NCBI RefSeq assembly: GCF_000744815.1
Contig: NZ_JQMQ01000005.1
Location: 690,055 to 754,054 of the forward strand
Length of the DNA: 64,000 nucleotides
Reading direction: 5' to 3'
DNA from: Phaeacidiphilus oryzae TH49
Lineage (GTDB): Bacteria > Actinomycetota > Actinomycetes > Streptomycetales > Streptomycetaceae
This document shows, piece after piece, positions 1 through 8,162 of this stretch. How positions within the stretch are numbered: the stretch's first letter is position 1; each line of letters opens with the position of its first letter. The translations under genes were made by a program, and so were the position numbers. The notes beneath the pieces are model-generated. The model ran no database searches, was not told the origin of the DNA, and worked only from the letters and a program-made list of their open reading frames with translations.

Positions 1-1181
1 GGCGCCGCGCCCGCGGGGTAGCCGCCGACGGGGGCCGGGCCCAGGTGGCGCTGGCCGAGGTTGGCGTGCTCGGGGCCGGGGTCGGCGTCGCCCCAGGGGT
101 AGCGCCGGGAGCGGCCGGCGGCCGGGTCCCAGCGGGCGGCCTTCTCCCACTCGGCCTCGGTCGGCAGCCGCCGGCCGGCCCAGCGGGCGTAGGCGTCCGC
201 CTCGTACCAGCAGACGTGGAGCACGGGTTCGTCCGGCGGCACCGGCTCGGTGTGGCCGAAGCGGCGGCGCAGCCACCGGTAGCCGTCCCTGGTCCAGAAG
301 AGCGGCGCGGTAAGGCCCTCGCTCCGGACGTGCTCCCATCCGGCGGGCGTCCACCAGCGGGGGTCCTCATAGCCGCCGTCCTCGATGAACTCCTGGTACC
401 GGCCGTTGCTGACCGGGACGGTGTCCAGGTGGAAGGCGGGGACGTGCACCGCGCGGGCCGGGCGCTCGTTGTCCAGCGCCCACGGGTCGGTGTCGGTGCC
501 CATGGTGAACTCGCCGCCCGGGACCAGCACTTCGGCGGGCAGCCGGTCCGCGCCCGGTGGCGCGGGCCGTGGCGCGGGGGCGTCCAGCACGGCCGGGCCC
601 CGGCGCAGCTGGTGGGTGGCGAGCATGGTCTCGTCGTGCTGCTGCTCGTGCTGGGCGAGCATGCCGAAGACGAAGGCGTGGGCGGTCAGCCGCTCGGCGT
701 CCGGCCCCAGCTGGGCGGTGTCGAGCACGTCCAGCGCCGCTTCGCGGACCTGGACGCCGTAGCGCCGGGCGTCCGCCGCGCCGAGCAGCGGCAGTGCGGG
801 GCGGTCGGCGCGCGGATGCCGGAAGGCGTCGTACAGCGGGTCGAGCTCCGGCCGCAGTGCGGGGCGCCGGCCGGCCGCGCGGACCAGCCAGATCTCCTCC
901 TGGTTGGCGATGTGGGCCAGGTCCCAGACCAGTGGGGACATCAACGGCGAGTGCTGGGCGTTGAGTTCGGCCTCGTCCACGCAGTCGGTCAGCAGCGCGG
1001 TACGGCGGCGGGCGCGCTCCAGCACCTCGCGGACGACGGCGCGGAGGACCTCGGGGCCGTCCTCGGTCCGGGCGCCGGCGGCGGGCGCGGGGGCCTGGGC
1101 CTCGGCGGCGGGCGCGCCGGCGCCGGAAGCGGACACGGTGGATGCGGTGGAGGCGGCGGTGGATGCGGTGCTTCTGCTCAT
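1..1181 (-). CDS. egtB: EgtB, ergothioneine biosynthesis sulfoxide synthase (3' end cut by window edge)
   Basis: Non-heme iron enzyme that joins gamma-glutamylcysteine (or cysteine) to hercynine with oxygen during ergothioneine synthesis. The visible 393 residues start with an Ala/Ser/Thr-rich leader, then a DinB-like helical domain with the expected iron ligands: His90 in WDLAHIANQEE and His178/His182 in HEQQHDE. A formylglycine-generating-enzyme-like domain begins near residue 208 (VPGGEFTMGTD) and continues with LPTEAEWEKAARW. The start at 1181 follows a GAGGAGAG ribosome site and lies 15 bases after the egtA stop, so the two form an operon. The C-terminal end is outside the window. egtC and egtD would be expected beyond the left edge, which I cannot see. 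Confidence 0.93.
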   Translation of the reverse strand, partial: MSRSTASTAASTASTVSASGAGAPAAEAQAPAPAAGARTEDGPEVLRAVVREVLERARRRTALLTDCVDEAELNAQHSPLMSPLVWDLAHIANQEEIWLVRAAGRRPALRPELDPLYDAFRHPRADRPALPLLGAADARRYGVQVREAALDVLDTAQLGPDAERLTAHAFVFGMLAQHEQQHDETMLATHQLRRGPAVLDAPAPRPAPPGADRLPAEVLVPGGEFTMGTDTDPWALDNERPARAVHVPAFHLDTVPVSNGRYQEFIEDGGYEDPRWWTPAGWEHVRSEGLTAPLFWTRDGYRWLRRRFGHTEPVPPDEPVLHVCWYEADAYARWAGRRLPTEAEWEKAARWDPAAGRSRRYPWGDADPGPEHANLGQRHLGPAPVGGYPAGAA

Positions 1182-1196
1182 CTGGTTCGTCTCTCC

Positions 1197-2492
1197 TCAG
1201 GTGGTGAGGGCGTCGAGCCGGTCGTCGGCGGGACATCGGCCGCGCTCGGCGTAGCGCTCGGTGAACTCGCCGACCGCCTTCCGCAGCCCGCCCTCGTCCA
1301 GGGCGGACTCGGCCGCGGCCAGGCAGGCGCGGACCGCGCGGCCGATCTCCGGGTCCGCCGGGCCGAGCCGGGCCGCGCGCAGCCACACCTCGCGGTCCGG
1401 CGTCCGCGCGCCGGGCGGGCAGAGCGGTTCGGTGGCCTCGCGGGCGGCGTCGGCGGCCGTCGGATCGTCCAGCAGCGTGGCGGCGACAGCGGTGGCGGCC
1501 AGCCAGTCGTCGCCCTGCTGGGCGTCGACCATCCGCAGTTCCAGCCAGCCGCGCGGGCGGACCGGCGGGAAGAGGGTGCTGCAGTGGTAGTCCAGATCCT
1601 CGAGGGTGGCCGGCCGGCCGACCCGTCCGCTCCCGTTGCCGGCCGACACGCCGCCGCGCAGCCAGTCGCGGAAGGACAGCCCCGGCGGGGCCGTCCATTC
1701 GAGGTCCGGCGCCCGTTCCTGCCCGCGCAGGCAGAGCAGATGGGCGTCGAGGACGTAGCGGGCCCATTCGGCTCCCGGGTCCGGGTCGGTGTCGTGGGGA
1801 TCGCCGCCGTCCGCGAATCGTCCGTGGCGGGCGGCGGGCAGCGTGCGCCCGGGGTCAAGCCTGGCCCAGACCGCCTGGCGGGTGGACCGCCAGCCGGTCG
1901 GCCGGCCCTGCCAGAGGGGCGAGTTGGCGAACGCCGCGACCAGCACCGGGCCTATCCGGTGGGCCAGCAGCCAGCGGTCGCGGTAGCCGGTGGTGCCGGG
2001 ACCCGCGTCGCCGGCGTCGAGATTGATCTGCACCGAGGCGGTGCCGCGCATCATCATCCGGCCCCAGGGGCCGGAGCGGTCGAAGTACGCCTCCATGGCG
2101 CGGTAGCGCGGGTGGTCGAGCACCCGCGGTCCGACGGGGCGTACCGGTTCCAGGCCCTGGCCGGAGAGCTCCAGCCCGGCGTCCGCCATCAGCCGCCTCA
2201 GGACGGCGAGATCGGCGGCGGCCCGGGCCACGGCGGCGACCGGTCCGGGGGCGGGCGGCGAGCTGAGCTCCAGCTGCCCGCCGGGTTCCCGGGTGAGCCG
2301 GCCACCGCCCGGTAAACCGCGGGGCTCCAGGCCGGCCAACGCCTCGTCCACCCTCTTCGCCGGCACCGCAGCCGCCGGGTCCGCCCGGTCGTGCACCAGC
2401 CATTCCAGTTCGACGCCCACCCGTTCGGGAGGGCCGGTCTTGAAGCAGACGCCCCTCACATGGGCCTCGGCATCTTCCTCACGGAGTGTCAT
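1197..2492 (-). CDS. egtA: EgtA, glutamate-cysteine ligase for ergothioneine
   Basis: Makes gamma-glutamylcysteine, the sulfur donor used by EgtB. The 431-residue protein has the GCS2-type landmarks GVELEWLVHD near the N-terminus, REPGGQLELSSPP, and MMMRGTASVQINLDAG in the active-site region. The frame is open further upstream to about 3050, but I chose ATG 2492 because it has a strong GGGAGGAGG ribosome site and because the upstream extension is only arginine/glycine-rich translation of the repeat-filled intergenic DNA. It is the first gene of the egtA-egtB operon, transcribed leftward. Confidence 0.92.
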   Translation of the reverse strand: MTLREEDAEAHVRGVCFKTGPPERVGVELEWLVHDRADPAAAVPAKRVDEALAGLEPRGLPGGGRLTREPGGQLELSSPPAPGPVAAVARAAADLAVLRRLMADAGLELSGQGLEPVRPVGPRVLDHPRYRAMEAYFDRSGPWGRMMMRGTASVQINLDAGDAGPGTTGYRDRWLLAHRIGPVLVAAFANSPLWQGRPTGWRSTRQAVWARLDPGRTLPAARHGRFADGGDPHDTDPDPGAEWARYVLDAHLLCLRGQERAPDLEWTAPPGLSFRDWLRGGVSAGNGSGRVGRPATLEDLDYHCSTLFPPVRPRGWLELRMVDAQQGDDWLAATAVAATLLDDPTAADAAREATEPLCPPGARTPDREVWLRAARLGPADPEIGRAVRACLAAAESALDEGGLRKAVGEFTERYAERGRCPADDRLDALTT

Positions 2493-2704
2493 GGTCCTTG
2501 CCTCCTCCCCGGGGCCGCGCCCCGAGTCGGCCGGTCGGCCGGGTCGAACAACCGGCCAACGAATTCCCCGCTTTTCCCGTTCCATGCCTTCGGCCGACCC
2601 CCTGGCGCGTACCCGCCACCTCCGGAACGACCGTTCTGGACACCTCCTCCACCGTCGGCTCGAACGCTCCGAGAGGCACGCTAACCGGCACCACTGACAA
2701 TCCC

Positions 2705-3035
2705 GTGAACGACACCGGACGAGCGGCCCGGCGAGCGCCCCGCAGCGGCCCCGCGACGGCCCTGCGGCGGCCCCGCGGGCCGGCCCTGCCGCAGCCCGGC
2801 CGCGGCCCCGCCGAAGCCGCGCGAACGACACCGGACGAGCGGCCCAGCGAGCGCCCCGCGACGGCCCCGCGGCAGCCCAGCCGCAGCCGGCCGCGGCCCC
2901 GCCGAAGCCGCGTGAACGGCACCGGGCGAGCGGCCCTCGGCGGCCCCGCGACGGCCCGGCGACGGCCCCGCGGCAGCCCCGCGGCGGCCCCGCGGCGGCC
3001 CTGCCGCAGCCCGGCCGCGGCGCCGCCGGACTCGA
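2705..3035. repeat. GC-only imperfect repeat array
   Basis: Three copies of a motif GTGAACGRCACCGGRCGAGC (first copy at 2705, then about 2821 and 2912; the middle copy begins GCGAAC) are separated by runs built from short variants of CGGCCCCGCGACGGCC and GCAGCCC. Copies two and three are also preceded by the same GCCGAAGCCGC. Copy spacing is 116 and 91 bases, so the array is degenerate and not a CRISPR. It looks like a minisatellite that expanded by slippage. Function is unknown. Confidence 0.6.
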
Positions 3036-3063
3036 CGCTCCCCAGGCCACGCTCTACAGACTC

Positions 3064-3098
3064 TTGACGTCCGGCGCGCCCGGTGTAGAAGTTGAAGC
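3064..3098 (+). promoter_or_regulatory. Probable leaderless promoter of the box operon
   Basis: A TTGACG -35 element (3064-3069), a 16-base spacer and a TAGAAG -10 element (3086-3091) lie with only seven bases before ATG 3099. This spacing predicts a transcript that starts at or beside the start codon. Another in-frame ATG follows at 3105. Confidence 0.55.
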
Positions 3099-4823
3099 AT
3101 GGCCATGGCCGATCCCCCGCCCCCCGCCCCCGTCGACTTCGACCGCACCCCGGAGAGCTACCGGCACTGGCGGCTGGTGATCGAACCACCGCTCGCCCGG
3201 CTGGAGTTGGACGTCGACGAGGACGCCGCACTCTTCCCCGGGCAGCGCCTCAAGCTCAACTCCTACGACCTCGGCGTGGACGTCGAACTGCACGACGCCG
3301 TACAGCGGATCCGCTTCACCCACCCCGAGGTGCGGGCGGTCGTGATCACCAGCGCCAAGCCCGGGGTCTTCTGCGCCGGGGCGCACATCGGCACGCTGGC
3401 CGCCGCACCCCACGAGTGGAAGACCAACTTCTGCCGGTTCACCAACGAGACCCGTAACGCCATCGAGGAGGCCGCCGCCGACTCCGGTCTGCGCTTCCTC
3501 GCCGCCGTCAACGGCTCCTGCGCGGGCGGCGGCTACGAACTCGCCCTCGCCTGCGAGGAGATCCTGCTGGTGGACGACGGCTCCTCGGCCGTCGCCCTGC
3601 CCGAGGTACCGCTGCTCGGCGTGCTGCCCGGCACCGGCGGGCTGACCCGGCTGACCGACAAGCGCGGAGTCCGCCGCGACCTCGCCGACGTCCTCGCCAC
3701 CCGTCCGGACGGCGTCCGGGGGCGGACCGCCGTCGACTGGCGGCTGGTGGACGCGGCCGTGCCGCGCCGGGACTTCGAGCGGGTGGTGGGCGAGCGCGCC
3801 AGGGCGCTGGCCGAGGCCGCGGACTCCGGCGCGCGCCCCACCGCCGGGATCGAACTCCCGCCCCTGGACCGCAAGACCGCGGACGACCGGATCGAGTACC
3901 GCTACGTCCGCGCCGGCCTCGACCGGGGGCGCCGGCTCGTCGAACTCACCCTGCTGGGGCCGCCGACGGCGGGCGCCGGAGCCACCGAAGCCGCCGAAGC
4001 CGCCCAAGGCGCCCAAGGCGCCGAAAGCACCGAGGCCGGCGACCCGTACTGGCTGCTGACCCTCGCCCGCGAGCTGGACGACGCGATCCTCCGCCTCCGC
4101 TTCAACGAGCCCGAGCTCGGCACCTGGGTGATCCGCACCGAGGGCGACCCGGACGCGGTCCTCGCCCACGAGTCCCGTCTCCTCGCGGCGGCCGCCGCGG
4201 GCGACCGCGTCGCCCGCGAGACCCTCCACCTCTACAAGCGCACCCTGAAGCGCCTGGATGTGACGGGGCGCAGCCTGATCGCCCTGATCGAGCCGGGCTC
4301 CTGCTGCGCCGGCCTCCTTCTGGAGCCGGCCCTGGCCTGCGACCGCCAGTACCTCCTGGACACCTCGGACGACCCCGGGGCCGGCCCGCCCGCCCGGATC
4401 ACCCTCTCCGCGGCGGACTTCGGCCAGCTCCCGATGGGCAACGGCCTCACCCGCCTCCGGTCCCGCTTCCTCGGCGATCCGGCGCACGTGGAGGCCCTCC
4501 GCTCCGAGTACCTCGGCCGCCCGCTCGGCCCCGCCGAGGCCCGCGCCCTGGGCCTGGTCACCGACGCCCCCGACGACCTCGACTGGGCGGACGAGATCCG
4601 CCTCGTCCTCGAGGCCCGGGCGGCGCTCTCCCCGGACGCCCTCACCGCGATGGAGGCCAACCTCCGCTTCGCCGGCCCGGAGACCACCGAGACGAAGATC
4701 TTCGGCCGGCTGACCGCCTGGCAGAACTGGATCTTCACCCGCCCGAACGCCTCCGGCCCCGACGGCGCCCTCCGCAGCTACGGCAGCGGCCACCGCCCCG
4801 GCTACCGACGCAAGAGGACTTGA
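3099..4823 (+). CDS. boxC: BoxC, 2,3-epoxybenzoyl-CoA dihydrolase (ring-cleaving crotonase-fold enzyme)
   Basis: Opens the ring of 2,3-epoxybenzoyl-CoA by adding two waters, giving 3,4-dehydroadipyl-CoA semialdehyde and formate in the aerobic CoA-dependent benzoate route. The 574-residue length fits BoxC, which is about twice a normal enoyl-CoA hydratase. The first half carries crotonase motifs (SAKPGVFCAGAHI, NGSCAGGGYELALACEE, LPEVPLLGVLPGTGGLTRL) and the second half has a degenerate crotonase-like domain with IALIEPGSCCAG. An Ala/Glu-rich insert joins them around residues 287-310. boxB follows after four bases, so the two are translated together. Identification rests on family recognition and on the boxB neighbour. 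Confidence 0.9.
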   Translation: MAMADPPPPAPVDFDRTPESYRHWRLVIEPPLARLELDVDEDAALFPGQRLKLNSYDLGVDVELHDAVQRIRFTHPEVRAVVITSAKPGVFCAGAHIGTLAAAPHEWKTNFCRFTNETRNAIEEAAADSGLRFLAAVNGSCAGGGYELALACEEILLVDDGSSAVALPEVPLLGVLPGTGGLTRLTDKRGVRRDLADVLATRPDGVRGRTAVDWRLVDAAVPRRDFERVVGERARALAEAADSGARPTAGIELPPLDRKTADDRIEYRYVRAGLDRGRRLVELTLLGPPTAGAGATEAAEAAQGAQGAESTEAGDPYWLLTLARELDDAILRLRFNEPELGTWVIRTEGDPDAVLAHESRLLAAAAAGDRVARETLHLYKRTLKRLDVTGRSLIALIEPGSCCAGLLLEPALACDRQYLLDTSDDPGAGPPARITLSAADFGQLPMGNGLTRLRSRFLGDPAHVEALRSEYLGRPLGPAEARALGLVTDAPDDLDWADEIRLVLEARAALSPDALTAMEANLRFAGPETTETKIFGRLTAWQNWIFTRPNASGPDGALRSYGSGHRPGYRRKRT

Positions 4824-4827
4824 CGAC

Positions 4828-6270
4828 ATGTCGACTCAGCCTGCCACCAGCCCGATCGACTACGACTCCCGGATCCCCAACAACGTCGGCCTCGCCGAGG
4901 ACCGCCGCCTGCAACGCGCCCTGGAGAGCTGGCAGCCGCAGTTCCTCGACTGGTGGCTGACGATGGGCCCGGCGCTGGGCGGCGCCCTCGACAGCACCGC
5001 GTACCTCCGCACGGCCGTCGCCGTCGGCCGGGCCGGCTGGGCCCACTTCGACCACGTACGGCTGCCCGACTACCGCTGGGGCATCTTCCTCGCCGAGCGC
5101 GAGCCGGACCGCCGGATCGGCTTCGGCGAGCACCGCGGCGAACCCGTCTGGCAGCAGATCCCCGGCGAGTACCGGGCCGAGCTGCAACGGCTGGTGGTGA
5201 TCCAGGGCGACACCGAGCCGGCCTCCGTGGAGCAGCAGCGGCTGCTCGGACTGACCGCGCCCAGCCTCTACGACCTGCGCAACCTCTTCCAGGTCAACGT
5301 CGAGGAGGGCCGCCATCTGTGGGCCATGGTCTATCTGCTGCACGCCTACTTCGGCCGGGAGGGCCGGGAGGAGGCGCAGGCCCTGCTGCACCGCAACTCC
5401 GGCTCCCCGGACGCCCCCCGGATCCTCGGCGCCTTCAACGAGGAGACCGCCGACTGGCTGGCCTTCTTCATGTTCACGTACTTCACCGACCGGGACGGCA
5501 AGTACCAGCTCGGCACGCTCAAGGAGAGCGCCTTCGACCCGCTCTCCCGCACGGCCGAGTTCATGCTGAAGGAGGAGGCCCACCACATGTTCGTCGGCGT
5601 CACCGGCGTCGACCGGGTGGTCCGCCGCAGCGCCGAACTGACCCGCGAGCACGACACCCTGGACATCGCCGACGCCGGCGGCATCCCGCTGCCGGTTGTG
5701 CAGAAGTACCTCAACTTCCACTACTCGGTCTCCCTCGACCTCTTCGGCGGCGAGACCTCCACCAACGCCGCCAACTACTACACCGCCGGGCTGAAGGGCC
5801 GCTGGCAGGAGAGCCGCCGCCGGGACGGCCACCGCCTCTCCGAGGACGCCGTTCAGGTCGACGTCCCCGCCGAGGACGGGAGTTGGCAGCAGCGCGAGGT
5901 CCCCGCCCTGACCGCGCTCAACCTGGACCTCCGCGACTCCTACATCGCGGACTGCCGGACCGGCGTCAAGCGCTGGAACCGCATCCTGGCCGCCGAGGGT
6001 GTGGACCACCGCCTCTACCTCCCGCACCCCGGCTTCAACCGCCGGGTCGGCGCCGCCGCCGGGCACCACATCACCCCGGACGGCGAGATCACCGACGCCG
6101 AGACCTGGGCCGCGGCCCGCGACCGCTGGCTGCCCACGCCCGCCGACCTGGCCTTCGTCAGGTCACTGATGCGCCCGGTGTACCAGCCCGGCAGAATCGC
6201 CCCCTGGCTGGCCCCGCCCGCCGGCGGCATCAACGGCAAGCCCCTGGACTACGAGTACGTCCGGCTCTAG
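4828..6270 (+). CDS. boxB: BoxB, benzoyl-CoA 2,3-epoxidase oxygenase subunit
   Basis: Class I di-iron protein that epoxidises benzoyl-CoA, receiving electrons from the reductase BoxA. The 480-residue protein has the two paired ligand motifs E160-x2-H163 (VEEGRH) and E250-x2-H253 (EEAHH). Glu130 and Asp221 fall where the remaining iron ligands are expected, as I recall them from the characterised Azoarcus enzyme. The ATG lies four bases after the boxC stop. No BoxA-like flavin/iron-sulfur reductase, benzoate-CoA ligase or BoxD aldehyde dehydrogenase lies nearby, so electrons and downstream steps must come from elsewhere in the genome. Confidence 0.92.
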   Translation: MSTQPATSPIDYDSRIPNNVGLAEDRRLQRALESWQPQFLDWWLTMGPALGGALDSTAYLRTAVAVGRAGWAHFDHVRLPDYRWGIFLAEREPDRRIGFGEHRGEPVWQQIPGEYRAELQRLVVIQGDTEPASVEQQRLLGLTAPSLYDLRNLFQVNVEEGRHLWAMVYLLHAYFGREGREEAQALLHRNSGSPDAPRILGAFNEETADWLAFFMFTYFTDRDGKYQLGTLKESAFDPLSRTAEFMLKEEAHHMFVGVTGVDRVVRRSAELTREHDTLDIADAGGIPLPVVQKYLNFHYSVSLDLFGGETSTNAANYYTAGLKGRWQESRRRDGHRLSEDAVQVDVPAEDGSWQQREVPALTALNLDLRDSYIADCRTGVKRWNRILAAEGVDHRLYLPHPGFNRRVGAAAGHHITPDGEITDAETWAAARDRWLPTPADLAFVRSLMRPVYQPGRIAPWLAPPAGGINGKPLDYEYVRL

Positions 6271-6287
6271 GCGGAGGTGGTGACCGC

Positions 6288-7163
6288 GTGACCGACCGGA
6301 TCGAACGCCCCGTACGGATCGAACGGACCCTCGTAGACTGCCACCTCCACGTCCCCCGCCTCGACACCCTGAAGCCCGCCTGGCTGGACTGGGCCGACCA
6401 GCTCAACCCCCGCTGGCGCTCGGTCTACGACGAGGCCGGCGTGCCGGTCCCGGCCAGGCTCTCCGCCCACCTCGACGCGGAGGGCGTCGACCGCGCGCTG
6501 CTCTTCTGCGAGTACAGCCCGCGCGCCACCGGCATCCAGCCGATCGAGGACCTGCTGCCGCTGGTCGAGCACGACCCGGTGCGCTACCGCCTGGTCGCCA
6601 ACGTCAACCCGCACCTCCACCACCCGGTCGAGGCCGAGTTGGAGCGCCAACTCGCCCTGGGAGCCGTGGCGTTGAAGATCCACCCGGTGCATGCCGGCTT
6701 CTCCCCCGACGAACCGGAGATGTACGCCGCCTACCGGCTGTGCGCGGAGCGCGGGGTGCCGGTGATCATCCACTCCGGCACCTCCAGTTTCCCCGGCTCG
6801 CGCAACCGCTTCGGCGACCCGCAGCTGATGCTGGACGTGCTGGAGGACTTCCCCGACGTGGACTTCGTCTTCGCGCACGGCGGCCGCGGCTGGTGGTACG
6901 ACACGGCGGCCTTCCTGGCCCTCAACAAGCCCAACGTCTGGCTGGACCTGGCCGGTCTGCCGCCGCGCCGCCTGCCGGAGTACTACGCCCGCTTCGACCT
7001 GCGGCGGCTCGCCGGACGCTGGCTCTTCGGCACCGACTGGCCGGGCGTCCCCAGCACCGCCCGCAACGCCGCCGCACTGGCCGAACTGGGCCTGTCCGAG
7101 GAAGCGCTGACCGCCGTCCTCTCCGCCAACGCCGCCAAGGTCTTCCCCGGCCTGGACATCTGA
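6288..7163 (+). CDS. Amidohydrolase-family (ACMSD-like) metal-dependent hydrolase, box-linked
   Basis: A 291-residue TIM-barrel amidohydrolase with expected metal-binding motifs in order: DCHLH (His19/His21), a KIHP segment, VIIHSGT, VFAHGG and FGTDWPG. This group includes aminocarboxymuconate semialdehyde decarboxylase and related hydrolases or decarboxylases. It starts at GTG 6288 behind a GGCGGAGG ribosome site, 17 bases after boxB, so it is probably the third gene of the operon. A role in handling a ring-cleavage product or a benzoyl precursor is inferred from position only. The exact substrate is not known to me. Confidence 0.8.
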   Translation: MTDRIERPVRIERTLVDCHLHVPRLDTLKPAWLDWADQLNPRWRSVYDEAGVPVPARLSAHLDAEGVDRALLFCEYSPRATGIQPIEDLLPLVEHDPVRYRLVANVNPHLHHPVEAELERQLALGAVALKIHPVHAGFSPDEPEMYAAYRLCAERGVPVIIHSGTSSFPGSRNRFGDPQLMLDVLEDFPDVDFVFAHGGRGWWYDTAAFLALNKPNVWLDLAGLPPRRLPEYYARFDLRRLAGRWLFGTDWPGVPSTARNAAALAELGLSEEALTAVLSANAAKVFPGLDI

Positions 7164-7187
7164 CGGAGGGTCTGCCGGAGCCCCGGC

Positions 7188-7550
7188 TCACTCCTCTCCG
7201 GAGAACCGCTCCCAGGCGGACTGGCGGGTGATCCCCAGCGACTCGCCGATCCGCGTCCAGGTGACCCCGCGCCGGCGCAGCTCCCCCACCCAGGAGCGCA
7301 GATCGGCCTCGGCCCGCTCGATGTGCGCGGCGACGTTCGGGATGTGCTTGAGCATCTCCTCGTCGGAGAGCGACTCCCAGAGGGTGCGCGGCCGGGGCTC
7401 GGCGGCGGGCCTGCCCAGGCTCTCCGCGACGATCGACGCCGACAGGTCCACGCACTGGTCGCAGATGTTCACCCCGGGCCCGGCGACCATCTTGGCCACC
7501 AGCGTGTCGGACTTGCCGCAGAACGAGCAGTGGGCGAGCTCGGACGCCAT
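7188..7550 (-). CDS. ClpX-type C4 zinc finger plus helix-turn-helix small protein
   Basis: A 120-residue protein with an N-terminal C4 zinc finger like that of ClpX (Cys8, Cys11, Cys30, Cys33) and a C-terminal segment [19 protein letters not shown] that reads as a helix-turn-helix. It contains no AAA+ part, so it is not ClpX. It probably binds DNA. The upstream region has two near-identical 17-bp palindromes at 7568-7611 that are natural candidates for its own operator. It converges with the box operon, with 24 bases between the stops. Proteins of this layout are common in Streptomyces but I know of no assigned function. Confidence 0.82.
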   Translation of the reverse strand: MASELAHCSFCGKSDTLVAKMVAGPGVNICDQCVDLSASIVAESLGRPAAEPRPRTLWESLSDEEMLKHIPNVAAHIERAEADLRSWVGELRRRGVTWTRIGESLGITRQSAWERFSGEE

Positions 7551-7567
7551 AAAGGACTCCTAGGATC

Positions 7568-7611
7568 GTCAGGGTGGCCCTGACACCCTAGAGCGTCAGG
7601 GACTTCCTGAC
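7568..7611 (-). promoter_or_regulatory. Twin 17-bp palindromes upstream of the zinc-finger/HTH gene
   Basis: GTCAGGGTGGCCCTGAC at 7568-7584 has perfect 7-base arms, and GTCAGGGACTTCCTGAC at 7595-7611 has perfect 6-base arms. Both share GTCAGG...CCTGAC and their centres are 27 bases apart, between two and three helical turns. They lie 18 to 61 bases before the start codon of the leftward gene, where an autoregulator would bind. A regulator is inferred, not shown. Confidence 0.6.
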
Positions 7612-7656
7612 AACCAACGACAACCCATGACAACCCATGACGACGGATGACGACCG
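7609..7656. repeat. Ten-base tandem repeat between HTH gene and VOC gene
   Basis: About five successive units of the form TGACAACCCA or TGACGACCGA occur in register with a ten-base period, right next to the second palindrome. The period matches one helical turn. It could be an extended protein-binding array or slippage. Confidence 0.5.
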
Positions 7657-7659
7657 ATC

Positions 7660-8115
7660 TCAGACCACGCAGAACTCGTTCCCCTCCGGATCCTGAAGCA
7701 GCACCGCGTAGTGGCCCATCCCCGGCTCCTCCGTCGTCCGCAGCACCCTCGCCCCCGCCGCCACCAGCCGCGCCGTCTTCTCCCGCACCCGCTCGGTCCG
7801 CAGCGGCAGCGGGACCCCCCGCCCGCCGCCCACCTTCAGGTCCAGGTGCAGCCGGTTCTTCCCCGGCTTCGGCTCCGGGACCTGCTGGAACCAGATCCGC
7901 GGACCCCGCCCCTCCGGATCCACCACCGACTCCGGCAGCTCCCCCGCCCCCGGCGGCAGCTCCTCCTCCGGAACACCCATCTCCGACCAGTACTCCCGCC
8001 AACTGGCATGCCCGTCCGGCGGCGGCTCCGGTATGTACCCCAGCGCCTCCGCCCAGAACTCCACCAGCCGGCGCGGATCCGCGCAGTCCACCACCAACTG
8101 CAGTGCCATCTCCAT
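7660..8115 (-). CDS. VOC (glyoxalase/bleomycin-resistance) family protein
   Basis: A 151-residue cytoplasmic protein with two beta-alpha-beta-beta-beta modules. The first runs from LQLVVDCADPRRLVEFWAEALGY and the second ends in the family's typical MQDPEGNEF-like strand (LLQDPEGNEFCVV). The family binds metals and small molecules in enzymes or resistance proteins, and the substrate cannot be read from sequence. It stands alone in the leftward direction, downstream of the cupredoxin gene by 47 bases, and could be co-transcribed with it. Confidence 0.85.
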   Translation of the reverse strand: MEMALQLVVDCADPRRLVEFWAEALGYIPEPPPDGHASWREYWSEMGVPEEELPPGAGELPESVVDPEGRGPRIWFQQVPEPKPGKNRLHLDLKVGGGRGVPLPLRTERVREKTARLVAAGARVLRTTEEPGMGHYAVLLQDPEGNEFCVV

Positions 8116-8162
8116 GCGGGCAGCATCTCAGAGGGGTCTGACAACGGGCCCGGCCGCAGCCC

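Larger units (their letters stand above)
2493..3098. other. 606-bp intergenic region between egtA and boxC
   Basis: No gene is supported here. The part near egtA (2493-2700) is moderately GC-rich and should hold the egtA promoter. From 2705 to about 3035 it is almost pure G and C with imperfect repeats (separate entry), and the last 35 bases hold a good promoter for boxC. Several frames stay open through it, but they only encode Arg/Gly/Ala/Pro strings. Confidence 0.6.

Noticed and set aside
45-2315. Long rightward open frame opposite egtB and egtA
   Set aside because: It covers two recognised genes on the other strand and encodes only Gly/Ala/Arg/Pro-rich sequence without a known domain; typical GC-rich antisense frame.
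2705-3035. CRISPR array
   Set aside because: Repeat copies are degenerate, differ in spacing, and the fillers are related to the repeats; no cas genes.
2493-3050. N-terminal extension of the egtA frame
   Set aside because: The added residues are Arg/Gly-rich translation of the repeat array, and the ATG at 2492 has a strong ribosome site.
3054-4829. Leftward frame opposite boxC
   Set aside because: No domain recognised; valine/glycine/alanine pattern is the mirror of boxC codons.
7188-7550. ClpX protease ATPase
   Set aside because: Only the zinc finger resembles ClpX; no Walker motifs and only 120 residues.
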